Positions 37,125-51,354 of a stretch of 64,000 nt of DNA are shown here, in pieces. The notes under the pieces are model-generated. The model was not told the DNA's origin. It searched no databases and was given only the letters and a program-made list of their open reading frames with translations. The position numbers and the translations under genes were made by a program. This DNA is from Talpa occidentalis. Lineage: Eukaryota; Chordata; Mammalia; Eulipotyphla; Talpidae. The stretch is taken from contig NW_023601754.1 in NCBI RefSeq assembly GCF_014898055.3, positions 50,833,013 to 50,897,012 on the forward strand, read 5' to 3'. Position 1 is the stretch's first letter; every line of letters starts with the position of its first letter.

Positions 37125-38110
37125 TAGGGTATGGCATTAAGTGTTCATTCCACCATGCATATTACACAAAAAATAGAAAATTCTTTCAGCACAAAAAGTA
37201 ATAGCATAATGCAGTCAGTCATGTTTCGAAGAATGAAATTCCAACCTGTGTTTTTCCATTTCTTGAAGGAAAACAGCCAAAGTTCAACAAACAGGAAAAA
37301 GATGAGTAGATATTTCAGCAAAGAAATGAAAGCAAATGAACATCTAAACAAATGCTCACCATGAATTCTTACAGGAAAGCAATTAAACTGAGGTAACATT
37401 AAAACTTATTGTAAACAACTGACTAAACCACGTACTTAAATGTGGAGGAAATGGAACTCTCATACACTGCTGGTAAAGATGCACAAAGTACAATTTTAGA
37501 CCACAATTTGTTAATTTTCTTCAAAATAAACACTCTCCTACACTGATTCAGACATTACACTCTATTATTGAGAAAGGATTCATGTAAATAACACTAACGT
37601 TACACCAGCTTTAATCTCAGTACTAAAAACCAAGAAATAAACACCCATAAACAGATAAATGGATGAATTGTGATTTATCGAAAAAATTACTCAGTGCTCC
37701 TTCCCAAAGAAGCTGCTGAAGGGCCTCCCCTGGTGGTGCAGCGGTTGAGCGCTGGGCTATGAGGCTGCCCGCAGCCTCTACAACACCGCTGCCAGTGAGG
37801 GTCCCACCAAAAAAAAAAAAAAGCAGCTACTCATAATTGACATAGCTTAAAAATATGACACGTACATGGAAAAAATGACAGTACACAGCTTATGATTCCA
37901 ATCATATGCATCCAAGAGAATGCAGCTAATTTAAGCAAATCAGTGCTTACATGAAGAGGTGAGAATAGCAGATAGTAGTAGGACATGACATAAATAGATC
38001 ATAAAAGATAGTCTTCATCACGAATAGATTCAGAGGTTTATACCCAAGTCAAAACTTAGCACATATTTAATTGTGCGATTTATTACATGTCAATTTTACC
38101 TTAACAGCTT
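37125..38110 (+). mobile_element. L1 3' remnant, interrupted by a short SINE
   Basis: GGAACTCTCATACACTGCTGG, ATAGATAAATGGATGAATTG and CTTATGATTCCAATCATATG follow L1 3' order. The SINE at 37721 splits it. Confidence 0.6.
37721..37822 (+). mobile_element. Short SINE: tRNA head joined directly to poly-A
   Basis: It has the head and B-box region up to GAGGGTCCCACC, then a poly-A run, with the ~170-bp body absent. Confidence 0.8.
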
Positions 38111-38745
38111 TAAAGAATGGCTCAAGATTTTAAAAAGATCTGTGTACCACTTTTCAGAAAACTGGGCTGGCAATCTACATGGACTCCATCTCCTTTAAGA
38201 CTTTTTTTGGGGGTGGGGGTATTCTGTGATGGGGACCAGTAAGGTGAGCAGGCCTGAGTCACAAAAGCCTCACCTGTGGCCTCCATTCTCTCCTGCCTGC
38301 GCAGGGGCGGCCTTGAGGTGAACCACACTGAGAAGCAATGGTTGCCTTCAAAATCTTTTGGTTATTTTTACTGTTTTCTGGCAATGACTTCAGTACACAA
38401 GAAAAACTGGCCTGGAGATCCTGAGTTTTTGGTACAAACAGATACTGCACAGTCCCAGAACATTTCTGGATGCACTTTTTAGAAGATGCATATTCGATCA
38501 AGTTGGCCACGAGCCGCACTACTCCCTGTAATCCAGTGTTTCCGGACAAGATGCTTTTCTGCCAACCACTCAGTCTTAAAACCAGTGTTCCTAAACTAGG
38601 CATCTTAGGTACCAGGGCCCACGGGGGTTCAAAGTATATGGAATCCTGTGCTCCCACCACCTCAGCAGCGTGTTGTAATGTGCCATCTCCTCAAGAATAG
38701 GTGGGGGAATAGGGCAGGAAGCATGCAGCTTTCAAAAGCACCTAA
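38111..38745. other. Intergenic sequence
   Basis: No exon, domain or named repeat recognised. Confidence 0.4.
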
Positions 38746-39031
38746 GGGCCTCCCCGGTGGTGCAGCGGTTGAGCGCTGGGTTGCGAAGCTGCCCACAGCC
38801 TCTGCAGTGCTGGTTCGATCCCCGGCTGCTCCCCAGCCACTGGAGGAGGGTCCCGCATGGCCCGCAGACCTCTCCTGCCGCCCGCTGCTCCCCTCAGCAG
38901 TGTACTTCGGTCCTTCTGCCTGCTCTGCTCCCCGCTCTGGCTCTGGTGAATTCTGTCTCCCTCCCGCACTTCTGACTGTACCTAGTGCTTGTATAAATAA
39001 ATAAATAAATCTTTAAAAAAAAAAAAAAAAA
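38746..39031 (+). mobile_element. tRNA-headed SINE (G-type)
   Basis: Near-consensus copy. AAAAGCACCTAA occurs at both ends as the target duplication. Confidence 0.93.
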
Positions 39032-39826
39032 AAAGCACCTAAAGTTCTCACGCCTGCCCCTTCAGAGCGTCATTTGTGACTCCTAAAATAGGAAGCACCC
39101 AGGCTTCACGTAAGGATGAGAAAACCCCGCTGTGTTTTCTAGGAGCCCGTGGGCAACAATGTGAATGTGGTCAAAGCTCACAGGTCATTTTCTGCCATCA
39201 TACTGTTCCTTCTCGGGTACACCTGAGACCCCTAAAAAGTCATATTTTCATGCTTTTGTGACCCAAATCTGCTTAAAAACTACAGAATAAACAGAAACCC
39301 AAGGCTGATTCAGAAACCCAATTATTGTACACACCACAGCAATGTGTGCAGGCAGTGCTCAACTTGGTGATTGGGAAGCTGGGAAAATTGGTCGCAAGTA
39401 CGCCACGAGAACAGCACGTCACTAAAAGAGGGAGTCACGCGCTGCATGCTGCCAGCTGAATGCAGGATTCTGTGGGTCAACGTCGACTCAGGTCCATGTC
39501 CGAAGCAGCAGGAGGGACAGCTGGCCCTCCCAGCACTCAGGTTACTCACCGCCAACACATGGGGGAAAAGCCAGCTTCCCTGAGCGCCCTGGGTAGTGAC
39601 TGGCTGTGTGGCCCTCCCAGGTGACAGGGCTGCAGTGGCTCTGACCATCGGAATCAGTGGCAAAATTCTCATACAGCCCTGGCACATTAAAAATTCCAGC
39701 AGTCACACATGTGCTTACCATGTCACTCAAACATGGGCACTGATGCCCGGAGCACATCCAGATGTACGTGACTGCATCCCGACAGGTGGCTCCTCAGTTC
39801 GCGCCAGCACCAATGAAACCGTACGC
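39032..39826. other. 3' flank of KZFP-D
   Basis: Downstream of the KZFP-D stop. I see no extra fingers here, unlike below A, B and C. Confidence 0.45.
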
Positions 39827-42654
39827 CTAAGATTTTTCTCTAGTGTGAACTCTCTGGTGTTGAGAGAGGGTAGATTTTCGCATGAAAAACTTTCCACAGT
39901 CACTGCACTCATAAGGCCTTACTCCAGTGTGACCTCTCCGGTGCTGACTGAATTGGGAACTATCCCTAAAAGACTTCCCACATTCGCTGCACGCGTAAGG
40001 CCTTTCTCCTGTGTGAACCCTCTGATGGTAACGGAGTTTGGAGCTAGTGATGAAAGATTTTCCACACTCACTGCACTCAAAAGGCCTGTCTCCCGAGTGA
40101 ACTCTTTGATGGTAACGGAGGGTGGAACTAGAGGTAAAAGATTTCCCACATTCACTGCACTCGTAAGGCCTTTTTCCCGCATGAACTCTCTGATGGTAAG
40201 ACAGGGTCGCACTGCTGGTGAAAGACTTCCCACACTCACTACACACATAAGGCCTTTCTCCCGTGTGAACTCTCTGGTGTCGGATCAGTATTGAACTATT
40301 GGTAAAAGATTTCCCACACTCACTGCACTGATAAGGCTTTATTCCTTTGTGAACCCGCTGATGATAACCAAGACCGGAGAGAGAGGTAAAGCATTTCCCA
40401 CAGGCCCTACATTCGTAAGACCTGTCTCTGTTGTGAATTTTCTGGTGTATCGAGAGGGAAGATTTGTGAATAAACGACTTCCCGCATTCGCTACACTCGT
40501 AAGGCCTTTCTCCAGTGTGACCGCGCCGGTGCTTATTGAACTGGGATTTATCCTTAAAGGTTTTCCCACACTCACTGCATTCATAAGGCCTTTCTCCGGT
40601 GTGAACTCTGTGATGGTATCGGAGGCTGGCACTGAAGGTGAAAGACTTCCCGCACACACCGCATTCGTAAGGCCTTTCTCCTGTGTGAGCTCTCTGATGG
40701 TAACGAAGGGTGGAACTAGAAGTGAATGATTTCCCACATTCGCTGCACTCGTACGGCCTCTTTCCTTCATGAACTCTCTGATGGTAGCAGAGGGTAGAGC
40801 TGCAGGTGAAAGATTTCCCGCACTCGCCGCACACATAAGGCTTCTCTCCTGTGTGAACCCTCTGGTGTTGAATGAGCGTCCACTTATTGTTAAAAGACTT
40901 CCCACATTCACTACACTTGTAAGGTCTTTCTCCTGTGTGAACCCTCTGATGTAGAATAAGGTTATTTCTTCGGATAAAGGATTTCCCACATTCGCTGCAT
41001 TCGTAAGGCCTTTCTCCAGAATGAACTTTCTGATGGTAGCGGAGGTCAGACCTCGAGATAAAGGACTTCCCACATTCGCTGCACTCATGAGGCCTTTCTC
41101 CGGAGTGGACGCTCTGATGGTAACGGAGGGCAGAGCTCGTCGTAAAAGATCTGCCACATTCACCGCACTCGTAAGGCCTTTCCCCCAGGTGCCCTCGCTG
41201 ATGGTACTGGAGGGTGGAGCTGCAGGTGAAGGACTTGCCACATTTATTGCACACGTAAGGCTTCTCTCCAGTGTGGATTCTCCGGTGTCGAATGAGGGTC
41301 CACCTGTTGTTGAAAGACTTCCCGCACTCACTGCACTCATACGGCCTCTCCCCCGTGTGGACTCTCTGATGATAACGGAGGCTGGAACTGAAAGTGAAAG
41401 ACTTCCCACATTCGCTGCACTCAAAAGGCCGTTCTCCTGAATGGACTCTCACGTGGATGATGAGGTTATTTCTCCGGGTGAAGGACTTCCCGCACTCGGC
41501 ACACTTGTACGGCCTCTCCCCGGTGTGCACTCGGTGATGGTAGCGGAGAGCAGTGCGAGTGATGAAAGACTTGCCACACTCGCTGCACGCAAAAGGCCGC
41601 TCCCCAGCATGGACTCTCTGATGGTAACGGAGGTCAGGCTTGGAGATGAACGCCTTCCCACACTCGCTGCACTCGTAAGGCCGCTCTCCCGTGTGAGATC
41701 TCTGATGATACGCCAGGGCAGAAATAGAGGTGAAAGACTTTACACAGACACTGCACTGGTAAGGTTTTTCTCTGGCTTGTACTCTCCTGTAGCGAATGCA
41801 CACTGAGTTACAGGGGAGAGACTCTGCACAGTCCCCGCACACCAAGCTGTTCACCCCACTGTGCCATCGCGGGGAGCAAAAGAGCACAGACCGCCAGCTC
41901 AGGGCTCTCCCACAGCGGCTGCACGTGTGCTGCCTTTCCCCCGCGTGCATTCTTTGATGTTTACTGAGGGTGGAGCTCCGCTTAAAGGACTTGCCGCACT
42001 CAGGACACTCTTGGAGACTTTTTCCAGTGTGGAGCCGCTGGTGCGCGACAAAGGAGGATTTGTACCTGAATGTTTTCCCACATTCACTGCACACGAAACT
42101 CTGCCTTCCTGCGTGGACGTCCTGGGCCTGAACAAGAGTGTGTTTGGGACGAGAGCCTTTGGTGTGTGCCCCCCAGGTGTCGTGACCCTTCCTGCTCTGT
42201 AATGCTGTCCGGCACAGGGAGGCCCTGCTGGGCAGGTCCCCGGTCACAGCACTCTTCTGCTGGAGGTGTCCTGTGGGCACCAGCAAGCCCCTCCCCGCTT
42301 CCGGTCCAGTGCCGGGCTTTCCTGACACATGGAGAGTGAAGCTCCTGGCAAACGAGGCTGTGCCCTCGCTGCCTCTGAAAGGTCTCTCTTCCATGTGCGG
42401 CTTCTGCTGCTGCTGAAGGTTTGCACTGAAATAAAAGCTTGTTGCACACGCCCCACACCTCAACAGCCTCTGGCTGAGCTGTGCTCCCTGGTGCTCAGCC
42501 AAGTGGAAAACGTCTTTCAAAACTGGACTACACATCTCACAGGGGTGGGTCTTCTGGGGAGACAGAGCTGGCTGGGGAGTCCTGGCCCGTGACTCACGTA
42601 CAGAAATGTCTGGTTTCAAATGTGCCTCTGCAGCCTCTGCTCCGCAGCAGCAAC
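39827..42654 (-). CDS. KZFP-D, zinc-finger exon (27 finger units, 25 intact)
   Basis: Last coding exon. The acceptor TTTGTCCAG ends at 42655 and the exon starts GT, giving [17 protein letters not shown]. It adds 941 residues for a protein of about 995. The spacer keeps THPCEMC...[12 protein letters not shown] and a relic finger that has lost its first His. From about residue 240 there are 27 finger units. Units 3 and 4 have lost zinc-binding His residues, which splits the array into two fingers, a gap, and 23 fingers. Blocks are duplicated: units 8, 10, 11 (RRNNL, NNRWTL, CSSTL) resemble 14, 15, 16, and 16-20 resemble 23-27. The last finger ends HTREKS and stop. This is the longest and least damaged array in the window. 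Confidence 0.93.
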
Positions 42655-42811
42655 CTGGACAAAGAAACACCAGTAAAGTACAAGTTTACTAAAAAGAGAA
42701 CAGACGCGTCATGAAGGTGCATCCGTCTCATCTAGACACGAGTCCTTGGGATGATGTTCAAGAGTAGGGAAACTGCAGGAGGGGCCCTCTGCTGTGCATT
42801 ACCGGCTCCCC
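42655..42811. other. KZFP-D intron, 3' end
   Basis: Short intronic stretch up to the SINE. Confidence 0.4.
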
Positions 42812-43105
42812 CCCCCATTTATTTATTTATTTATTTAAAGATTTATTTATTTATTTATACAAGCACTGGGTACAGTCAAAAGCGCGGGAGGGTGAGAGAA
42901 TCCACTAGAGCCAGAGCGGGGAGCAGAGCAGGCAGAAGGACCGAAGGACACTGCTGAGGGGAGCAGCGGGCGGCAGGAGAGGTCTGCGCGCCATGTAGGA
43001 CCCTTGCTTGGTGGCCGGGGAGGAGCCGGGGATCAAACCGGCGCTGCAGAGGCTGCGGGCAGCTTCGCAACCCAGCGCTCCACCGCTGCGCCACCAGGAA
43101 GGCCC
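42812..43105 (-). mobile_element. tRNA-headed SINE, reverse (G-type)
   Basis: ATTTATTTATTTAAAGATTT to GCTGCGCCACCAGGAAGGCCC. GCATTACCGG before and CATTACCGGG after suggest the target duplication. Confidence 0.88.
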
Positions 43106-43888
43106 ATTACCGGGTTCTGAAGGTCACAGAATGGTGCCAACTTCACCAGGGGAAGGACAGCAAGATGAGGTCTGCAACTTACTTCTGCCAATGGCTTTTT
43201 GCAAAATCTTTCTTACTGTTCCGGTGAGGGTGTGTAGAAGTGTGCGCCCAAGGCTATTAATATTCACGTGTAACAGCTCATGTGATGTGTGCGAGTGTGT
43301 GCAGGACAGACAGGGCAGTGAGAAGAATGGGTGAGGGGTGCAGTCCAGACAGGTGGGAATGACCCCTGGGCTGGTAGCCACAGCAGAAATGAGTAGCAGA
43401 ACTGAAAAGTTTGCAAAACAAAACCGTAGGGAGAAAAGGCAGAAACTAAGTGTGGCTCATGGCAACGAAACAACGGCTAAACCAAGGCAGGTTCCAGACA
43501 TGACTAAGACGCAGCCCTTCACACCACCCCGCTGCCACCCTCCAGGCCCAGGGCCTCTGTCCCCTCGCCACTGCTGGAGGGGCACGCATCTTCTGATACA
43601 CAGAGGACTCTCCCAACTCAGCCCTAATTCAGCAACGACACTGGTCCTGGGAGATATAAGCACTAAGGGAAAAACAGAAAAGTGATCGGCTGGTAGCGAC
43701 CCAGAGCAACTCAGCACACAAGAGAAGAGATCTAGGTGAGCGATGTCAGCACAGTGATGGAGACAAGGAGCATTACAGCTGGCCACCAACAGATCTGGCC
43801 TATGTTGGGGGGAGGGGGGACGGTTTGCAAAGGACTCCAATAAAGATGCTACAGGAACAGAGTGGAAGACAAAATAAGAATAAGCTTA
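43106..43888. other. KZFP-D intron
   Basis: 43420-43870 aligns in patches with the KZFP-B and KZFP-C introns. No other feature. Confidence 0.45.
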
Positions 43889-44155
43889 GGTCTCCCTGGT
43901 GGAGCAAGGGGTTAAGTCTCAGCGCTATAACCACTGTGGCCTCAGTTTGATCCCCAGCCAGGGAACTGACCCACAGGGCGCAGCAGACCTCTCCTGTTTC
44001 CCCACTGCTCCCCTCAGCAGTGGATTTCAGTGGAGCTGCCTGGTCTGCTCTCTACTCTGTCTCTGGTAAATCCTCTCACCCCCTCCCCCGCACCTCTGGC
44101 CTGCACCCCAGTTCTTGTATGCATAAATAACTAAAAATAAATCTTTAAAAAAAAA
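43889..44155 (+). mobile_element. tRNA-headed SINE (T-type)
   Basis: GGTCTCCCTGGTGGAGCAAGGGG to AAATAACTAAAAATAAATC. Confidence 0.85.
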
Positions 44156-44829
44156 AACAAAACAAAATAACTCAGAAAAGCATCACAGGGGACATCAGCT
44201 CAGTGAAGACACGCAGAGAGTACGGATGGATAGGACACCACACTTATCAGTCAAGGGCAGACAGCTGAACGGAGGACCCCCACTGCCGTTGCCTGGGAAA
44301 CCTCATCAGGCCCCGTGATAGGCGCAGACACCCAGAGTCTGCCCAGCAGAGGAGACAGAATTTTTACAGGCGTGGACTCCAGCCTTGTACTCCGCAGAAG
44401 ACACTGGCAACTTCTACACTAGGTAACCATCAATCATTGGGGTAACACACTAAGTCACCTCCCCCAAAGAAGGAACTTTTACTGTTTATAGAACAGGGTG
44501 GCCACACCCATAATAGGGCACACAACCTGGGCCCCAGATCTGCAACTATGTGTGTGCCACACTGCTGCTCCTATCTCCACAGCTGTCATGGGAGCAGCCA
44601 ACTCCTCAGACCCGGGGACACATTCTTCCTGTGCTTGGACACCAGCTACATCACCACTCAGCATGGGCATCATGGTGAAATCCATTCCACAAAATCAGTG
44701 CCACTGCAGGTCATTTAGGGTCCTGTGTCCCAGCACTGCTGTGCTCTGCATCGATTCGCAGAACACAGATCCACACCTGTTCCACAGGTGCCTGAAGAGG
44801 TGCCAGACCACTTCCAGAACTTAGTTTTT
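44156..44829. other. KZFP-D intron, unassigned
   Basis: Nothing recognised. The open frame near 44498-44824 has no domain. Confidence 0.35.
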
Positions 44830-46117
44830 AATGCTTTATGAACGAGTATCCCACAAAGAAAACGCCACGATCAGACAGCTATACCACTGAATTCTACCAA
44901 CACTTAAGAAGGATCAACACTGATTCTCTTAGAAAAACTTATAGAGGAAGGAAACATTTAAACACATTTTCAGAAGCAGCATTAACCTGGTACCAAAACG
45001 ACACAAAGACACAACAAGAAAATGACTGGTCAACATCCCTGATGAACACGGACGTAAAGGAAACCAACAAAGCACTAGCCAATCAAATCCAGCAGCTCAT
45101 GTCAGAAACCATCAACTGGGGCCAAGTGGGACTGGTCTGGGATGCAAGGAGGTTCATCAAAGGCAAATGGCTGCAGGACCTTCCGGTCCATCTGGGACTG
45201 CACTTCACCCCACACAGCCTGGACGAGCAATGAGCTAGGTTTGTGTAGCCGCACAAGGTGTGTTCACTCCATAAGCAACCTGCCCGACACATTCCCAGAA
45301 CAAACTGTTGCTCTCTGTAACACATGACTGTAAATGGGATACACGATGTTCTCAGACTTGTGACCAATAAGTCTTGATTATCTCAATAGAGATAGAAAAA
45401 GCACTTGGCAAGATTCAAAACACTTTCCCGATAAAAACTCTCAAAAAAGGAGACATAGAAGAAACATACCTCATTACCAAAAAGGTCACACGTAAACTAC
45501 GAGCATATTCCACAATGAAAAGGTAAAAGTTTTTCCTCTAAGATCAGGAACAAAGCAAGAATGCCCTCTCTCCCCATTTCTATTCAATACATTAAACCCT
45601 AGCCAGAGTATAAGGAAAAAAAAAAAAAACTTAATTAGAATAAAGTAGAATTGTTTAGGAATAACATGTAAAACATCCCTATGAACTCTACCAAAAATCT
45701 GTCAGAATGAACAAGTGAAATCAGTAACGCCGTAGGATACAAACCAAGGTTCAGCTAATCAGCTGTATCTAAATAATAACAGTGAAGTATCTCAGTAGGA
45801 AATTAAATTCAATCCCATCTGCAACAGCATTAAAAATAGTAAAATAGGGGCCTCCCCGGTGGCGCAGCGGTTGAGCGCTGGGTTGCGAAGCTGCCTGCAG
45901 CCTCTGCAGCCGGTTCGATCCCCGGCTGCTCCCCGGCCACCGGAGGAGGGTCCCACATGGTGAGCAGACCTCTCCTGCCGCCCGCTGCTCCCCTCAGCAG
46001 TGTACTTCGGTCCTTCTGCCTGCTCTGCTCCCCGCTCTGGCTCTGTTGAATTCTCTCACCCTCCCACGCTTCTGACTGTACCCAGTGCATGTATAAAACA
46101 AACAAACAAATAATAAA

Positions 46118-46148
<31 letters not shown>

Positions 46149-47290
46149 AAAAATAGTAAAATAATTAGGCATATGCTTGCTACCAGGAAGTTAAAGACCT
46201 GTACACTGAAAACTGTAAGACTCGGATGAAAGAAAGTAAAGACACACAAAAATAAGATAATCTTTGTTCTTTGAATGGAAACATTACTATTAACATATCT
46301 CTATTACCCACAGCAACCTACAGATTTAATGCAAAATCCAATAGCATTTTTATCAAAAATAGAAGAATCCTAAAATTTCAACCACCAAAGACTTCCAATG
46401 GCCACAGCAATCTTGAGCTGGAAAGTCAAAGTTAGAGGCATCACACTTCTTGATTTCAAACCACATTACAAAAACAATTGTAACTAGAACAGTATGGTAA
46501 TGGGATACACACACACAAACATGTTCATGAAATACACTAGAGTCCACAACTGAACCCATGCATATATGGTCAAAAATGCTTTGACACAGACACCAAGAAC
46601 TAATAAAGGAGAAGGGATAGTTTCCTCGACAAATGGTGTTGGGAAAACTGGATATGCATTTGCCTAAAAAAAGAAAGGAAATAAGGACGCTAACCTACCC
46701 AATACCACTTAAAAAATAAACTAGAATTGAATTAAAGACATAAATGTAAGACATGAAAGCATAAAAACTCCTTAGGAAAAAAAGAAGAAAGTTTTTTAAC
46801 ATTGGTTTTAGCAATATTCTGGATTAGACAGCAAAAGCACAAGAAACAGAGACATAAACACAAGTGGCTCAGTCAAACTAAAGAGATTTTGCATAGTAAA
46901 GGAAGCAAACAACAAAATGAAAGGGGGGAAAATGCTAACCTATATCTCATCGGAGTTAATATCGCAACTGTACAAAGTCTTCATATAGCTCAACAACAAA
47001 AGGACAATCTGATTGAAAAATGGGCAAAAGACCTGAATTTTGACTTTTTCCCAAGGACATCTAAACAGGGCCAAGAAATGTTATGAAAAATATGCTGTAA
47101 CTCACGAATCATCAGGAAAATGCAAATCAAAATCCACAATGAGATCCCTACCTCACACCTGGGAAGATGGCTACCATCACAAAGTACAGAGAAGACAGTA
47201 TTGGTGAGCGTGTGGAGACAAGGGAGCCCTTGCACACTGTGACTGGAATATGAAAAACAGGAAACAGTACAATCAATCAGTTCTAAGATG
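44830..47290 (+). mobile_element. L1 ORF2 and 3' remnant (decayed)
   Basis: Translation of 44838-45233 gives an L1 reverse-transcriptase-like stretch (ALANQIQQLMSETINWG). Later sequence matches the usual L1 order: ATTTCTATTCAATACATTAAACC, TGGTGTTGGGAAAACTGGATATG, GGACATCTAAACAGGGCCAAGAA, ATGCAAATCAAAATCCACAATG. Frameshifts and stops are frequent, so it is inactive. A SINE splits it. Confidence 0.8.
45847..46153 (+). mobile_element. tRNA-headed SINE (G-type) inside L1
   Basis: Near-consensus copy. AAAAATAGTAAAATA is repeated at both ends. Confidence 0.93.
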
Positions 47291-47317
47291 AACAAGTTCT
47301 TAAGATGTAATACACAG

Positions 47318-47630
47318 GGCCTCCCTGGTGGCGCAGCGGTTGAGCGCTGGGTTGCGAAGCTGCCCGCAGCCTCTGCGACGCCGGTTCAATCCCCGGCTGC
47401 TCCCCGGCCACAGGAGGAGGGTCCCACATGGCGCGCAGACCTCTCCTGCGGCCCGCTGCTCCCCTCAGCAGTGTACTTCGGTCCTTCTGCCTGCTCTGCT
47501 CCCCGCTCTGGCTCTGGTGAATTCTCTCACCCTCCCGCGCTTCTGACTGTACCCAGTGCATGTATAAACAAAAAACAAACAAACAAACAAATAAATAAAT
47601 AAACATGCCTCTATAAAAAAAAAAAAAAAA
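47318..47630 (+). mobile_element. tRNA-headed SINE (G-type, young)
   Basis: Near-consensus copy with ACATGCCTCTATAAAA tail subgroup mark. Target duplication GATGTAATACACAG before and at 47632-47645. Confidence 0.95.
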
Positions 47631-47645
47631 TGATGTAATACACAG

Positions 47646-48854
47646 CCTGGTGATTCTATTTCAAGTATTACATACTTGAAATTTACTCAGAATAGATAGA
47701 TCATACACATTCTTAGCGAAACTTTTGAGGTGATGGATGTTAAAATTAACATCACTGTAATTATTTCACAAAGGAGACATATTTATAGTCATCACATTAT
47801 ACATTTCCATGTAACGTGGGCAGCTCTTTCTACCTGCTTGTGTCTGGGCAAGCATTATCATCTCTTTTCTTTTTCCTAATAGAAAAGTCCTTATAAAATG
47901 TAAAAATAATTAGACAAAACATAAAAATCAACCATACTGGGATTTAAAAAAAAAAAATCTCTAAACACTTGGAATTGTGCAGGAGAATGTTGAAAAGGTC
48001 ATCATTGAGAAGCACAGCGCCAGAATTCCTGGCGCAGGCAGACAGAAGGAAATGTCAGGGAAAAGAAGGGACCAGTGGTGGATAAAGACTTTGAGACAAG
48101 TGCAAAGAATGAATTCTCTCCTGCAAACCAAAACTCTCCTAGTATAAGTTTTGATACAGTAAGAAGGAACATGATACCTGGTAACAGTAAAGGCTGGCTG
48201 CAGCACGGCAGAACTGATCCCTGAAGAAGCGTGCAGGAATCTCAGATGTATTGATTTGCATTTAACTTGGATGCAAACATGAAACAAAGATGGCTGATTT
48301 TTACGCTTACATCTCCCAAATGGTGTCTGGACAGGAAGGTGTTGGTTGACACAGCGAGGGTCTGCGCTGCTACAGGCTGGGATGCTTTAGGAGGGACTAA
48401 ACTCTTACTCACGCTCTGAGGGCATATGAACCTGAGAAGCAGGGAAATCCCTCTACTGACTCTGAGAGTGACCCTAAGGCAATCTGCTTGAAGACACTGG
48501 ACCCAAACAATTGTAGGTGGGAAATTCGTGAAGTGTCATCAGCATGTGTTAATTCAAGTGGAATCAAGAATCCCAACAGAAATGAGTATTATGGACAGAC
48601 AAGTGCAAAAGCTCTTATGAAAGGAATACTTTGAAGATTAAGGTTCAAACTTTAGAAGAACCAAGAACACTGAGGGCATTACAACACCTGACAGCCCCTA
48701 AATAATAACTTACTGTCCATTAAAAAAAAAACCTTACCATACAGGAGTGAGACAATGTGGACGTGTATACACAACACAGTGGGAGAGAGGGCATGGTAGA
48801 GAGCATTAAGCTCATCCCAACACTTCACTCTGAATCCTTTTCTAAAAAGGTTTA
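47646..48854. other. KZFP-D intron, unassigned
   Basis: No exon or named repeat recognised. Confidence 0.4.
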
Positions 48855-49160
48855 GGGCCTCCCCGGTGGCACAGCAGGTTGAGCACCGCGCTGTGAAGCT
48901 GTCCGCAGCCTCTGCAGCATGGGTTCGAGCCTCTGCAGCACGGATTCGATCCCCGGCTGGCCAGATTCCCACATGGTGCAGCAGACCTTTCCTGCCTCAC
49001 CCTCTGCTCCCCTCAGTGGTGTGTTTAGGTCAGTCTGCCTGTTCTGCTCCCCATTCCGTGTCTGGTGAATCTTCTCACCCTCCCATGCCTCTCACCTGTA
49101 CCCTCTGACTTGTACCCCAGTTCTTGTATAAATAAATAAATATTTAAAAAAAACTTAAAA
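48855..49160 (+). mobile_element. tRNA-headed SINE with duplicated B-box segment
   Basis: A 21-bp segment of the head (48909-48929) is repeated at 48930-48950, giving two B-box-like GGNTTCGA motifs. Head, body and tail are otherwise normal. Confidence 0.88.
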
Positions 49161-49228
49161 AAAAGGCTTAGTTCAGCAGGGTTGAGGTTGCAGGGAGAAC
49201 AGAAGGCAGAACAAGCAGACCATCGCTA

Positions 49229-50580
<1,352 letters not shown>

Positions 50581-51011
50581 GAAAGGGGAGACGGCCCGGG
50601 TCGTGCCCCGCCACACCAGGGCGACCCAAATGCCACCCAGAGCTCGCCCGTGAGCGCCGCGCCCACCTGCACGCGCCTCCGTCCGACCTTGGAGCTGCAG
50701 ATTTCCAGCCTCGGGACCCCGCCCCCCAGCTGCCAGGAAAACGCCCCGCTCTCGCCCCCCGCCCCGGCCGCCGATCCCCACGATTCTGGCAGCGGAGTCC
50801 TGGGGTCCCCGGCCCCGCCAGGACCCCACAGCCGGGGCGGGCCGCTCCCCGGCGAGCGCCGGTCTCTCCTCGCCGACGGCCGCCGCGAGCCCTGCCCTCC
50901 GCTCTCGCCGCTGGGACGGGACGGCGACTCGCGCGCCCACCCCGGCTCGGGGACCCCGCGGGCGCCCGTGCAACGGCCCCGACGCCGCGGCGGGAGCGGG
51001 CGCGCCTGTAC

Positions 51012-51044
51012 CTCAGCCGGGGCCCTCGGCGCGGCCGCCGCCAT
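51012..51044 (-). CDS. KZFP-D, first coding exon
   Basis: ATG at 51044 encodes MAAAAPRAPAE up to donor GTACAG, in phase with the KRAB exon. Confidence 0.9.
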
Positions 51045-51245
51045 CGGGCCGTGTGGGGCGCGGGCCGGCGGCCGGGGTGGGGGCGGGCGGGGGCCCGGGC
51101 TGGCGCGGCCCCGACGGCCTCGCGAACCGTCGGCCGCCTCCTTGCGGGCGCCGCCCCTACGCCTGCCGGGCCCGTTTCTCCGCGGCGGGACCCACGGCGG
51201 GCGGCGGAAAAGACCCGGAGCGGAAAAATGGCCGCCAGGCGGTGG

Positions 51246-51354
51246 GCAGAAGTCCCGCCCCCACGCCCCGATTTCGCGGGGCGACGCCCCCTGCTGGCCT
51301 GTCACTGGCTGCTGGCCGCGTCGCTCCGCGCACGGGCTTCTGGGTAGTGTAGTT
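51246..51354 (-). promoter_or_regulatory. KZFP-D promoter module
   Basis: Minus strand: ACTACACTACCCAGAAGCC at 51335-51353. A weakened CCAAT position (CACTGG) and a weakened ETS/GC box (AGAAGTCCCGCCCC) follow at the expected spacing. A YY1-like AAAATGGCCGCC lies at about 51223-51236. It lies in a CpG island of about 50.58-51.68 kb. Confidence 0.75.

Noticed and set aside
44498..44824. 108-residue frame as a small gene
   Set aside because: No domain, no promoter or splice context, and it sits next to L1 sequence in an intron.
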